This document shows, piece by piece, positions 44,216 to 53,384 of a DNA stretch of 64,000 nt. This DNA is from Mycetohabitans sp. B8. Lineage in GTDB: Bacteria; Pseudomonadota; Gammaproteobacteria; Burkholderiales; Burkholderiaceae. The stretch spans positions 1-64,000 of the forward strand of contig NZ_JAHLKR010000022.1 in assembly GCF_021991875.1 (NCBI RefSeq), written 5' to 3'. The notes below the pieces were generated by a model, which saw only the letters and a program-made list of their open reading frames with translations, was not told where the DNA came from and made no database searches. Made by a program: the position numbers and the translations under genes. Position 1 is the stretch's first letter. Every line of letters starts with the position of its first letter.

Positions 44216-44824
44216 ATGATCAAGTTGATTGTCGGACTTGGCAATCCGGGCGCCGAATACGCAGCCACGCGGCACAATGCGGGATTCTGGTTCATCGACC
44301 GGCTCGCACGCGAAGCAGGCGCCACACCGCGCGACGAACGGCGCTTTCACGGCACCTATGCGAAGGCGCGCCTGCACGGAGAGGAAATCCACTTGCTGCA
44401 GCCCCAAACGTTCATGAACCGGTCCGGGTTGTCCGTGGTGGCAGTGGCACAGTTCTTCAAAATCCTACCCCCATCCATCCTCGTCGTTCATGACGAGTTG
44501 GACTTGCCGCCGGGCGTCGCGAAACTGAAGTTAGGCGGCGGCAGTGGCGGACACAACGGTCTGAAGGATATTTCCGCTCATCTATCGACGCAGCAATATT
44601 GGCGTCTGCGTATCGGCATCGGCCATCCGCGGGACTTGGTTCCGGAGGGCGCGCGCGCGAGCACCCAACCCGACGTGGTCAATTTTGTGCTGAAACCGCC
44701 GCGCAAGGAGGAACAGCAACTCATCGACGCAGCCACCCACAAAAGCCTCGCGGTGATGCCATGGATCGTCAGCGGGGAGATGGGACGCGCGATGATGCAA
44801 CTACACCGCGCTGAAGCACGATAA
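44216..44824 (+). CDS. pth: Peptidyl-tRNA hydrolase
   Basis: A 202-residue Pth. The catalytic His is in [11 protein letters not shown], and HDELDLPPG and [13 protein letters not shown] follow. It frees tRNA from stalled peptidyl-tRNA. The [19 protein letters not shown] start is conserved. The longer open frame to 44135 would run through a terminator hairpin and is unlikely. No good ribosome site is visible between the terminator and this ATG. Confidence 0.96.
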   Translation: MIKLIVGLGNPGAEYAATRHNAGFWFIDRLAREAGATPRDERRFHGTYAKARLHGEEIHLLQPQTFMNRSGLSVVAVAQFFKILPPSILVVHDELDLPPGVAKLKLGGGSGGHNGLKDISAHLSTQQYWRLRIGIGHPRDLVPEGARASTQPDVVNFVLKPPRKEEQQLIDAATHKSLAVMPWIVSGEMGRAMMQLHRAEAR

Positions 44825-44870
44825 CGTGGCGTAACGGCGGCACAGGATGATTAAACTAGCGCAAAGTGGC

Positions 44871-45173
<303 letters not shown>

Positions 45174-45351
45174 TTATTATAACTTTTCTGGCCTGCTTCT
45201 CGGCTGTGCAACGTTGCGTGTCAGCGCAAGGTGAGGATGTCCGGTCCGTGCAAAGTAAGAACGTCCGCTCGGTGGCCTCCAAGCCCAATGCGATAGACCG
45301 CGCCGCTTCGACAATACCGCTGCCGCTGCGTCAGTGGGCTCAAGCGGTACT

Positions 45352-45873
<522 letters not shown>

Positions 45874-46006
45874 TTAACAAGCCGGCGGCACGATGCACGG
45901 TAGCGCCGGCACTCGCTTCACAATGCCCAGCGGCAAGCGGGACCGGTACAGCGGTGGCCGGCGTGACGTCGCGGGAAAACGCCGCCAGCTCGTTTTTGAA
46001 CGCGCA

Positions 46007-46720
46007 TTATTCACCATTTTCGCGCCGCAGCAAATGATAATGCACCGCGCCGGCGCGCGCGTGGCGTACGATGCGCCATCCCTGCAGTGACGGCCAGCCG
46101 GGCGTGGCGGCGACGCCCTGCTGCCCTTGGGCGTTGCGCACCGCAGCCAATGGCGCACCGGATTCGACATAGATCGCACCGCCGGGCGCCACCAGCGGCA
46201 ACGCAAGTGTCAGCGCGCGCCCAAGCAGGTCGGCATCGAACGGCGGGTCAAGGAACACGATGTCGAACCCCGCCGGCGTGAGGCCGGCCGCCAGCCGCAA
46301 CGCATCGGCCTGCACGATCTCGATTGCCCGCGCATCCAACTTTTGCTGGATTGCGCCTAGTTGCGCCGCCGCGCGCGCATCGCGCTCGACCATCACCACA
46401 CGTTGCGCGCCGCGCGATGCGGCTTCGAAGCCGAGCGCCCCGGTGCCAGCGAATAGGTCCAGGCACACCAGGCCATCCAGTTGCTGGCCCAGCCAGTTGA
46501 ATAAAGTTTCGCGCACACGGTCCGGCGTCGGCCTGAGCCCCGCCAGATTGAGGACCGGCAGCGGCGTACGCTTCCAGATGCCACCGATGAGGCGGACCTG
46601 GTGCGGCGCGTGACGTGTCGCGGCAACGCGGCGCGAAGCTGCGGCACCGGCGGCACGCGTTTGCGCACCGGCGGGGGCGGCAAAAGGCGCACGGGCACGC
46701 GTGCGGGACGAATGGCTCAT
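46007..46720 (-). CDS. rsmD: 16S rRNA (guanine966-N2)-methyltransferase RsmD
   Basis: A 237-residue methyltransferase. An Ala/Arg-rich N-terminal tail of about 40 residues precedes the conserved RLIGGIWKRTPLPV and RPTPDRVRETLFNWL. The SAM-binding LDLFAGTGALGFEAASRGA and the LDPPF target-base motif follow. It is divergent from ftsY and upstream of coaD. Confidence 0.93.
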   Translation of the reverse strand: MSHSSRTRARAPFAAPAGAQTRAAGAAASRRVAATRHAPHQVRLIGGIWKRTPLPVLNLAGLRPTPDRVRETLFNWLGQQLDGLVCLDLFAGTGALGFEAASRGAQRVVMVERDARAAAQLGAIQQKLDARAIEIVQADALRLAAGLTPAGFDIVFLDPPFDADLLGRALTLALPLVAPGGAIYVESGAPLAAVRNAQGQQGVAATPGWPSLQGWRIVRHARAGAVHYHLLRRENGE

Positions 46721-46945
46721 CGATTCATTCCATTAGGCTGTCGTGGCGCGGGAACGGCCGCCGTCGCCGCGCGCAACCAGCCATCCTCCCGCGCCGGGGT
46801 TGGAAGAGAGCAACCTTATCATAGCCGGAGCGCAAGCTCAGAAACACATGCAGCGCTCTGCTAGAATGTCCGATCTGCCCCCGGCGCTCCGTTGCCGGCC
46901 CCGACGTCGCCCGCCCGCGGCGCGCGTACCGCCACATTGCGAACC

Positions 46946-48514
46946 ATGTTCAGCTTTTTCAAACGATTCAGGAAGGGCGATGCGTCCAGCCAGAAGCAAG
47001 ACGCGCCCGTAGCGGATTCCGCCTCGCAAACCACCACGTCCGGCACGCCGGCCGCCCCGGACGCGTCTGAAGCGCGTAGTGTGCGGGTCGTGCCGACTGC
47101 ACCCGCTGCACCTACCGCGCCACCAGCCCTGGCACCGGCATCGGCCACTGCCCCGGCGCCAAGCAACACGCTGGGCGCAACCGGCGCGCCAGGACCCGTG
47201 CCCTCCTCCGTCGGATCAGCCCAGCCGGCCGCCGCATTAGCATCCGGGACGTCATCCCCACCCGCGGCTTCGCCGGCGCCGGCGCTCTCGCCATCATCTG
47301 CGGCGCCGTCAACACCTGCTGGCGCTGACGCGCCCGCGGCTTCACCAGCGCCCGTTACTTCGCCAACAGCGGCCGCTGCACCGGCGTCAGCCCCCCCATT
47401 AGCCGTCACGGCCACCGCGGCACCCGTCGCCTCGCCTAACATCACACCGTCTACAGCCCCGCCGCCCGTTGCGGAAGTCTCGGCCCGATCTGCGTCCGAC
47501 GTGGCATCGCGGCCCTTGCCCGCCAAGCCTGCTGGAACCGCCACGCAGCAGCCCGTCGGCGACGAGGGCGAAGAGACCGTCGAGATCGTGCCGCCCCCTG
47601 CTCCCGAGCCGGCCGCCAAGCGCTCGTGGCTCAGCCGGTTGAAATCGGGGCTGACCAAAACCAGCTCGAGTCTGACCGGCATTTTCATCGGCGTGAAGGT
47701 CGACGAGGCGCTGTTTGAGGAGCTCGAGACCGCGTTGTTGATGGCGGATGCCGGTGTGGACGCCACCACTTACCTGCTCGATGCGCTGCGCCAGAAGGTC
47801 CGCAGCGAGCGACTGACTGACGCACAACAGGTCAAGGCGGCGTTGCGCACGCTGTTGATCGAATTGCTCACGCCGCTTGAGCAATCGATGGTGCTCGGCC
47901 GCGCACAACCGCTGGTGATGATGATTGCCGGCGTCAACGGGGCCGGCAAGACTACGAGCATCGGCAAGCTCGCCAAGCACCTACAGTCGTTTAACCAGTC
48001 GGTGATGCTGGCCGCCGGCGACACGTTCCGCGCTGCCGCGCGTGAGCAGTTGGTGATCTGGGGCCAGCGCAACAACGTCGCTGTGATCCAGCAGGAAAGC
48101 GGTGACCCAGCCGCGGTAATCTTCGACGCGGTCGGCGCCGCGCGCGCGCGCGGCATCGACGTGCTGATGGCGGACACCGCCGGACGCTTACCGACCCAGT
48201 TGCATCTGATGGAGGAGCTACGCAAGGTCAAGCGGGTGATCGGCAAGGCGATGGACGGCGCCCCGCACGAAATACTGCTGGTGCTCGATGCGAATACCGG
48301 CCAGAACGCGTTGGCCCAGGTGAAGGCGTTCGACGAGGCGCTGGGATTGACGGGACTCATCGTCACGAAGCTGGACGGTACCGCCAAAGGCGGCATCCTG
48401 GCCGCAATTGCGCGCCAACGCCCGGTGCCGGTGTATTTCATCGGCGTTGGCGAGAAGGTCGAGGATCTGCAACCGTTCGTCGCCGCCGAATTTGCCGACG
48501 CGCTGCTCGGGTAG
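46946..48514 (+). CDS. ftsY: Signal recognition particle receptor FtsY
   Basis: A 522-residue FtsY. Residues 1-210 are a low-complexity A domain rich in Ala, Pro, Ser and Thr with few acidic residues until about residue 195, unlike the strongly acidic A domain of E. coli. The NG GTPase domain then has [16 protein letters not shown], the DTAGRLP motif and TKLDGTAKGG. It docks ribosome-SRP complexes at the membrane. The ATG at 46946 gives the MFSFFKRF membrane-binding start; a TAGAAT box at 46862 is a possible -10. Confidence 0.95.
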   Translation: MFSFFKRFRKGDASSQKQDAPVADSASQTTTSGTPAAPDASEARSVRVVPTAPAAPTAPPALAPASATAPAPSNTLGATGAPGPVPSSVGSAQPAAALASGTSSPPAASPAPALSPSSAAPSTPAGADAPAASPAPVTSPTAAAAPASAPPLAVTATAAPVASPNITPSTAPPPVAEVSARSASDVASRPLPAKPAGTATQQPVGDEGEETVEIVPPPAPEPAAKRSWLSRLKSGLTKTSSSLTGIFIGVKVDEALFEELETALLMADAGVDATTYLLDALRQKVRSERLTDAQQVKAALRTLLIELLTPLEQSMVLGRAQPLVMMIAGVNGAGKTTSIGKLAKHLQSFNQSVMLAAGDTFRAAAREQLVIWGQRNNVAVIQQESGDPAAVIFDAVGAARARGIDVLMADTAGRLPTQLHLMEELRKVKRVIGKAMDGAPHEILLVLDANTGQNALAQVKAFDEALGLTGLIVTKLDGTAKGGILAAIARQRPVPVYFIGVGEKVEDLQPFVAAEFADALLG

Positions 48515-48535
48515 GCACGCGGCGCAACGCGTGCC
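48514..48535. terminator. Hairpin between convergent ftsY and LysE-type gene
   Basis: GGCACGCG pairs with CGCGTGCC around GCGCAA at the ftsY stop codon. No T-tract follows on either strand, so intrinsic termination is uncertain. Confidence 0.35.
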
Positions 48536-48544
48536 CCGTCCCGA

Positions 48545-49183
48545 TTAGCCGCCTGACACCAGCATCAGCGCGATCCAACCCATCACGCAGGCGATCAGCA
48601 CATCGAGCACGCGCCACGCGACGTCTTTTTCGAACACCGGCCGTAACAGCCGCGCGCCATAGCCGAGTGCGCAGAACCATACGAGTGACGCGCTCATCGC
48701 GCCGAGCGCGAACCACAGGTTGGCCGGCCATGGATGGCGGCCGCCGACCGCGCCGAGCAGCACGACGGTATCGAGATAGACATGCGGATTGAGCAGCGAT
48801 AATGCGACGATTGTGCCGGCCATGCCAACCGCCGACTGCGCACCGTCCTGATCCGATGCATCGAGGTGGCCCGGCCCTTTCCACGCGCTGTACAGCGCGC
48901 GCAGGCCATACAGGAATACAAACAGCGCGCCGACGTATTTGACCACCACGAGCAACGCCGGCACCCGGGTCATCAACGCGCCCATGCCAGCGACGCCCGC
49001 CGCGATGAGCATGATATCGATCGACGCGCAGATCGCGACAACCATCCCGACGTGCACGCGTTTGAGACCCTGTCGCAGCACATACGCATTCTGCGCGCCG
49101 ATCGCGACGATCAGGCTCGCGCACAATCCGAAGCCCGACGCATAGGTCGATCCGAAGAACGGCAATGATTCAGCCCAACTCAT
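48545..49183 (-). CDS. LysE/ArgO-family amino acid exporter
   Basis: A 212-residue membrane protein with six hydrophobic segments. The first contains SLIVAIGAQNAYVLRQGLKR, the LysE/ArgO signature, and a later loop has LLNPHVYLDTVVLLGAVG. It exports basic amino acids (Lys or Arg) in known members. The ATG at 49183 overlaps the end of the maiA remnant by four bases, so it was probably once coupled to that gene. It is convergent with ftsY. Confidence 0.92.
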   Translation of the reverse strand: MSWAESLPFFGSTYASGFGLCASLIVAIGAQNAYVLRQGLKRVHVGMVVAICASIDIMLIAAGVAGMGALMTRVPALLVVVKYVGALFVFLYGLRALYSAWKGPGHLDASDQDGAQSAVGMAGTIVALSLLNPHVYLDTVVLLGAVGGRHPWPANLWFALGAMSASLVWFCALGYGARLLRPVFEKDVAWRVLDVLIACVMGWIALMLVSGG

Positions 49184-49417
49184 TCGGCATCCGGCTGAGC
49201 GGCAGGCATAGCATGGCAAAATGTGTCTAATTGCATCGCGTTATCAAAGAGGCGCTGGATCGCGGCAAAGGACACCAAGTCGATGTTGAAGCGTGGCGCG
49301 CTGGCCGCCATCCTTCAGCAGGTGCACGGGCACATCCTCATATGATAGGTGCTTTAGATTCAGCGCGATGCGAACACGAAACGACGCAGCACTACAGAAA
49401 TAGCGGTACAGCTTCAT
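49180..49417 (-). pseudogene. maiA: Maleylacetoacetate/maleylpyruvate isomerase (zeta GST) with internal deletion
   Basis: The ATG at 49417, with GGAGC upstream, opens [20 protein letters not shown] and runs to HLLKDGGQ, the zeta-class GST start. About 38 residues in, the sequence jumps to the family C-terminus in another frame ([19 protein letters not shown] to AQPDAE). The N-terminal frame then stops after a few residues. About 400 bases of the usual 640 are missing. The gene lies 34 bp downstream of the FAH-family hydrolase, its normal pathway partner. Recognition is by eye from both ends. Confidence 0.85.
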
Positions 49418-49451
49418 GAGCCTGCTCCTACGACGCGACGCGACGCGCGTG

Positions 49452-50147
49452 TCAGACTACACGCAATGTCAGTATGTCGAATCCGTCTAGGCCGCCTTCG
49501 AGCACATCGCCCTTCGCGACCGCCGCCACCCCTTCCGGCGTTCCGGTATAGACCAGGTCGCCCGCCGCCAGAGTAATGAACCGCGATAAGTAGGCGATCG
49601 TTTCCGGCACCGGCCAGCGCATCGCCGACACGTCCGCGCGCTGTCGCGGCGCGCCATTGACCGTCAGCCACAATTGGCCGGCGGCAACGTGCCCGATCTG
49701 CGATACCGGATAAATCGGCCCGATCGGCGCGGACAGGTCAAACCCCTTGGCCATGTCCCAAGGACGGCCCAGCTTCTTGGCCTGCGCCTGCAAATCGCGG
49801 CGCGTCATGTCCAGCCCGAGCGCGTAGCCGTACACATGCTCCAGCGCGTGCTCCACCGGGATATCGTGTCCCCCGCGTCCGATCGCCACGACCAGTTCCA
49901 TCTCGTGGTGAACCTCGCCCGACTCAGGCGGATAAGGAAATTCGCCTACGGTCCCGGGCGCCACATACAGCACCGCGTCGGCGGGCTTGCTGAAAAAAAA
50001 GGGCGGCTCGCGTTGCGGGTCGTGGCCCATCTCGAGCGCGTGCGCTTCGTAGTTGCGCCCGACACAATAGATACGACGCACCGGAAACCTATCGGACGAC
50101 TGCGCCACCGGCACCGCAGGGGTCGGCACGTCGAATAAATAATCCAT
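49452..50147 (-). CDS. Fumarylacetoacetate hydrolase-family protein (fumarylpyruvate hydrolase type)
   Basis: A 231-residue FAH-domain enzyme. The metal-binding acidic pair lies in [13 protein letters not shown], and the GFDLSAP and [15 protein letters not shown] motifs follow. Such enzymes cleave fumarylpyruvate or acylpyruvates at the end of gentisate or related aromatic degradation. The ATG at 50147 has AGGAG upstream. Its former operon partner, the isomerase, is a deletion remnant, so the pathway is probably broken and the hydrolase may persist for another acylpyruvate role. Confidence 0.92.
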   Translation of the reverse strand: MDYLFDVPTPAVPVAQSSDRFPVRRIYCVGRNYEAHALEMGHDPQREPPFFFSKPADAVLYVAPGTVGEFPYPPESGEVHHEMELVVAIGRGGHDIPVEHALEHVYGYALGLDMTRRDLQAQAKKLGRPWDMAKGFDLSAPIGPIYPVSQIGHVAAGQLWLTVNGAPRQRADVSAMRWPVPETIAYLSRFITLAAGDLVYTGTPEGVAAVAKGDVLEGGLDGFDILTLRVV

Positions 50148-50582
50148 CACATGCTCTCCTGACGCGTGTGAGCACTACATCGATAGCCGCCCGCGGTCCG
50201 ACCGGCGCGGCGCACGCATTGGACGAAACGCCCAAGTTTAAACCGAGACCGATCACTGCGGCAGTGACGCGGTCCTCCGAGTGCTTCACCCATCGCGGCT
50301 TGCGCCGCGCCGCCGTAATGGCGCGGGATACCACGAGAGCGGCGCAGGCCGGCCCGTCGTCGCGTGGCACACAGCAGTGCGCGCAGGGTCCAGCGTGGCG
50401 CCATACCGCACCATCGCTGCACGGCCCAGAACAGCTCGATCGGACATCGCACACAAACACATCATAGCGTGATGTTTAAGCGAAATGAGCATACAAGTCG
50501 TCTTCTATCGTTCAATCCAGCCGTGACCGTGCGTCGATGTGCGATGCGCGGTCCCCATCGACGCACAGGCATGGTGACGAGG
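50148..50582. other. Divergent intergenic region before the nirB remnant, with an 11-bp inverted repeat
   Basis: About 435 bp between the FAH start and the nirB start, with no gene I can support; small frames on both strands lack motifs. GTGCGTCGATG (50529-50539) pairs perfectly with CATCGACGCAC (50556-50566), 17 bp before the nirB ATG. It may be an operator or leader hairpin left from the nitrate assimilation operon. Confidence 0.5.
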
Positions 50583-50948
50583 ATGAGGCTCGTGACGGTC
50601 GGCAACGCAATGGCCGGCGTACGCACGCTTAAAGCGTGGCTCAAGCGCGCCCCGAACCTGTACGACCATGCCGGCGAGCGGGTCACACCGCTCACCCGCC
50701 TACTGCTGCGCTCTGCGCTGAACGCTGGCTCGGCGCCGCCTGCACGCGACAAGACAATATGCAACTGCGTCGGGGGCAGCGAACGTTCGATCACCGATGC
50801 ACTTTCGGAACTGCAAGCCGGTGACGATCTCCAATCCGGCGTGGCCTATCTTGCGCACTTGCAGCAAAGCCTTGGATGCGGTACTCAGTGTGGTTCCTGC
50901 ATTCCCGAAGTGAAACGGCTGATCGCGTCGGCACACGCGCTTGCGTAG
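50583..50948 (+). pseudogene. In-frame fusion of nitrite reductase (nirB) start to nitrate reductase (nasA) tail
   Basis: The ATG at 50583 opens MRLVTVGNAMAGVRTLKAWL, which matches the NirB N-terminus up to about residue 28 (PNLYD). The rest is unlike NirB. From about residue 55 it matches the BFD-like 2Fe-2S tail of assimilatory nitrate reductases: CNCVGGSERSITDAL, then CGTQCGSC with all four cysteines. The frame stays open for 121 codons. The simplest reading is one large deletion that removed nirB, nirD and most of nasA. ybiB, the usual downstream neighbour, is 24 bp away. A small 2Fe-2S protein could still be made. Family assignments are from memory of the sequences. Confidence 0.78.
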
Positions 50949-50972
50949 CCGGTGCATCGGTTGCCCAATGTC

Positions 50973-51983
50973 ATGATCGAATCAAACCCTTTGTTTGAGA
51001 GCCCCTCCGGCAGCACAAATTTTCGTTGTGCGCCGTTGATCAAGGAAATCGGACGAGGAGCGCGCGGCGCACGCGCGCTTTCACACGATGATGCCTATGC
51101 GCTCTATGCCGCGATGCTCGACGGGCGCGTCTCCGATGTCGAGTTGGGCGCAGTGGTGCTCGCCTACAGAGTCAAGGGCGAGACGCCGCAGGAGCTGGCA
51201 GCGATGCTCGCTGCAGCGCACGCGTCGCTTAGGCTACTCGCCACGCGCGGCGATCGCTACCGCCCCGTGTCGATACCGAGCTACAACGGCGCGCGCAAGC
51301 AGCCAAACCTCACACCGCTGCTCGCCTTGTTGCTTGCGCGTCGCGGCGTGCCGGTACTCGTGCATGGCGTGACAGTGGACCCAGGACGGGTGACCAGCGC
51401 CGAAATCTTTGCCGAATTGGACCTGCCGGCTGTACGCTCGATCGACGAAATCGACCCGGCACTCGCTCACGCGCGGCTCGCATTCGCGCCGATCGACGTG
51501 CTCGCGCCCAAGATGTCCCGCTTGCTCGGGCTACGTGCGACACTCGGCGTGCGCAATACGACCCATACACTGGTCAAGCTGCTGCAGCCGTTCGCCGAAC
51601 CGGGACTGCGGCTGGTCAACTATACCCATCCAGCCTACCGTGACAGCCTATCAGCGCTGTTTTGCGATTTCCCGCAGGCGGCAGCCGGTGGTGTGTTGCT
51701 GGCGCGTGGAACCGAGGGAGAGGCCGCGGCCGATACCCGACGCCAGGTGCAGGTCGATTGGCTGCATGATCAAGTATGCGAGACACTGGTCGATGCTGAA
51801 CGTGCATCGACGCAAGCACCCGTGGTCGAACTGCCCGATGCGTTGGATGCGGCAACGACCGCGCGATGGATAACGGATGTACTGGATGGCCACGCGAGGG
51901 CACCCGAGGCCATCGTGAAGCAAGTCGAACTCATCGAGCGCGTTGCCCGATGGAAGGAAGCGAGACAGGCGCCGTGCGCGTGA
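50973..51983 (+). CDS. ybiB: DNA-binding protein YbiB (TrpD2-type phosphoribosyltransferase fold)
   Basis: About 336 residues. The fold is that of anthranilate phosphoribosyltransferase (LSHDDAYALYAAMLDGRVSD, VPVLVHGVT and RNTTHTLVKLLQPF), but the PRPP loop is not conserved, as in YbiB. Known YbiB binds nucleic acid through a basic groove and is LexA-controlled in E. coli. The ATG at 50973 is chosen over a GTG at 50952. In Burkholderia it commonly follows nasA, which supports the reading of the fusion just upstream. Confidence 0.85.
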   Translation: MIESNPLFESPSGSTNFRCAPLIKEIGRGARGARALSHDDAYALYAAMLDGRVSDVELGAVVLAYRVKGETPQELAAMLAAAHASLRLLATRGDRYRPVSIPSYNGARKQPNLTPLLALLLARRGVPVLVHGVTVDPGRVTSAEIFAELDLPAVRSIDEIDPALAHARLAFAPIDVLAPKMSRLLGLRATLGVRNTTHTLVKLLQPFAEPGLRLVNYTHPAYRDSLSALFCDFPQAAAGGVLLARGTEGEAAADTRRQVQVDWLHDQVCETLVDAERASTQAPVVELPDALDAATTARWITDVLDGHARAPEAIVKQVELIERVARWKEARQAPCA

Positions 51984-51987
51984 GCGC

Positions 51988-52006
51988 ATCGGCCGCTGCG
52001 GCCGAT
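51988..52006 (+). terminator. Short perfect hairpin after ybiB
   Basis: ATCGGCCG pairs with CGGCCGAT around a three-base loop, five bases after the ybiB stop. There is no T-tract, so termination would need another factor. Confidence 0.35.
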
Positions 52007-52503
52007 CAGCCACGCTATCCGCGTGCGTTCCACGCACATTTGCACAACGGCACAATGTTTCGCATGGGCCACAAAATCCTTTCATCGCGCTGACATCCGT
52101 ACCGGTCTACGCCCAGCCAAAACCGCATCAAATCGCCTACCCGCCGTTGGCAAGCGCTTGCAAGACCATCGCCGGTCGTTTGACAGCGGCCATTCAATCC
52201 GCATACAGGGCCGCGCATGCATTCGTCTTCGACACTTCACGTCCTCATCCGCGTCGCACTACGGCTATTGCTATGATTAGCGTAAGTCGACGATCGAATC
52301 GATTACTCAACGCTTGCTTTCAACGCTTGCCGTTCGTAGGCACATAGCTCGTGTGGTCGGCAATCAACGTATCCAGCCACTCGCCGTTGCCGTCGACTAT
52401 TGTTTTTGAAAGCGTTCGCGCTCCAGCCCCGGATCGTCTCGATAACCTTGGCCGCCCTCTGTACCTCGCTTCGAACGCGAAACGGGCCGAACGCGGCACC
52501 GCT
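52007..52503. other. About 500 bp without a recognisable gene between ybiB and pagL
   Basis: Frames on both strands are short. The only stretch with a coding look is on the minus strand (52320-52403), ending DGNGEWLDTLIADHTSYVPT, which I cannot place. It may be the end of a lost gene. No repeats or tRNA genes were seen. Confidence 0.4.
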
Positions 52504-53082
52504 TCAGAAGTTGTATTGCAGGTGAAACTGCGTGAAATTGATACCCGGATTGGGCCGCTTGATACCGCCATTAGACACATGTTGGAAGCGAAACCCCGCC
52601 TGGTATTGCTGACGTTCGCCGAACTGCGCGCCGACGCCGACCATGTCCGCGAACTGGAACGCCGAGGAGACAGTGAAGCGCTCGGAAATGCGCGGGTGCG
52701 TCAACAACCGCACGCCCACACCCGCCTCGACAAAGGGGCGAAACTGGCCGCTGTTCTTGATGAAACGCACGACCGGCGTCACGCCGAACTCGCCAATATT
52801 CGAATGTGCGTCGCCTTCGTCCTGGCGCCAATAGGACACATGGACCTCACCGACCAGTACAAAGTGCCAAGATCCCGTATCCCACCATGTCAGATCCGGA
52901 TCCCATATCAGCGCCAGTCCGCCCTTCTTGATGTGGCGGTCTCCGAGTCCGCCGCCGAGTTGGACGCCAAACCGGTCCGCGTGGGCTGCCGCACTAGCGG
53001 CCAGCGCCAGCGCCACCAACGCGGCGCGCGCCACACACCGCGTTGTCGCTGCCGGGCCGTGCTTCGTCGTGAACGTATTCAT
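52504..53082 (-). CDS. pagL: Lipid A 3-O-deacylase PagL
   Basis: A 192-residue outer-membrane beta-barrel with a signal peptide (to about residue 35, AAHADRFG) and a C-terminal aromatic residue (QYNF). The catalytic His and Ser lie in FQHVSNGG near residue 167. PagL removes the 3-hydroxyacyl chain at position 3 of lipid A, which lowers TLR4 activation and can affect host interaction. It is convergent with ybiB and divergent from rpoH. Confidence 0.9.
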   Translation of the reverse strand: MNTFTTKHGPAATTRCVARAALVALALAASAAAHADRFGVQLGGGLGDRHIKKGGLALIWDPDLTWWDTGSWHFVLVGEVHVSYWRQDEGDAHSNIGEFGVTPVVRFIKNSGQFRPFVEAGVGVRLLTHPRISERFTVSSAFQFADMVGVGAQFGERQQYQAGFRFQHVSNGGIKRPNPGINFTQFHLQYNF

Positions 53083-53220
53083 TACTCTCCAATATTAAGC
53101 AAGCACTGACAAACGGGGTTGGATCGCCATTTTAGGTCGTCGCGTGGATCGCTGCTCAATACGCCCCTCTGTGCCTTCATGCCCAGCCGCACACCAGAGG
53201 AAACTTCTTTTCACGCCGGC

Positions 53221-53262
53221 ATGTCAATTCAAATAACTATTAGAATTGACATATCAATAGTT
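53221..53262. promoter_or_regulatory. Nested AT-rich inverted repeats upstream of rpoH
   Basis: ATGTCAATTC (53221) pairs with GAATTGACAT (53243-53252), and overlapping AACTATT (53235) pairs with AATAGTT (53256-53262). The two dyads are mutually exclusive as hairpins. They lie in a strikingly AT-rich island between pagL and rpoH, about 40 bp upstream of the CIRCE site. The function is unknown; a repressor site or old terminator is possible. Confidence 0.45.
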
Positions 53263-53298
53263 CAAACAAACCTGCGGCGCCATCGGCATTCAAATGAT

Positions 53299-53325
53299 TT
53301 AGCACTCAATGGAGTTGAGTGCTAA
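53299..53325. promoter_or_regulatory. CIRCE operator (HrcA site) in the rpoH promoter
   Basis: TTAGCACTC, nine bases, then GAGTGCTAA: a perfect CIRCE element, the target of the HrcA heat-shock repressor. It lies 60 bp upstream of the rpoH start. The left arm overlaps a weak -35 (TTAGCA) and the right arm a -10-like TAAGAT, so bound HrcA would block transcription. Confidence 0.95.
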
Positions 53326-53384
53326 GATAAGGCGGAATGCCTTTTGCGCAGTCGTGCATGGAGCTGCCCATCAAGGAGTAACGA

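Noticed and set aside
52320-52403. Minus-strand stretch ending WLDTLIADHTSYVPT as a real gene end
   Set aside because: It looks coding, but no start, family or length can be supported; noted only as possible debris.
53246-53251. TTGACA as a -35 box for rpoH
   Set aside because: No -10 lies at proper distance; the box is part of the dyad arm.
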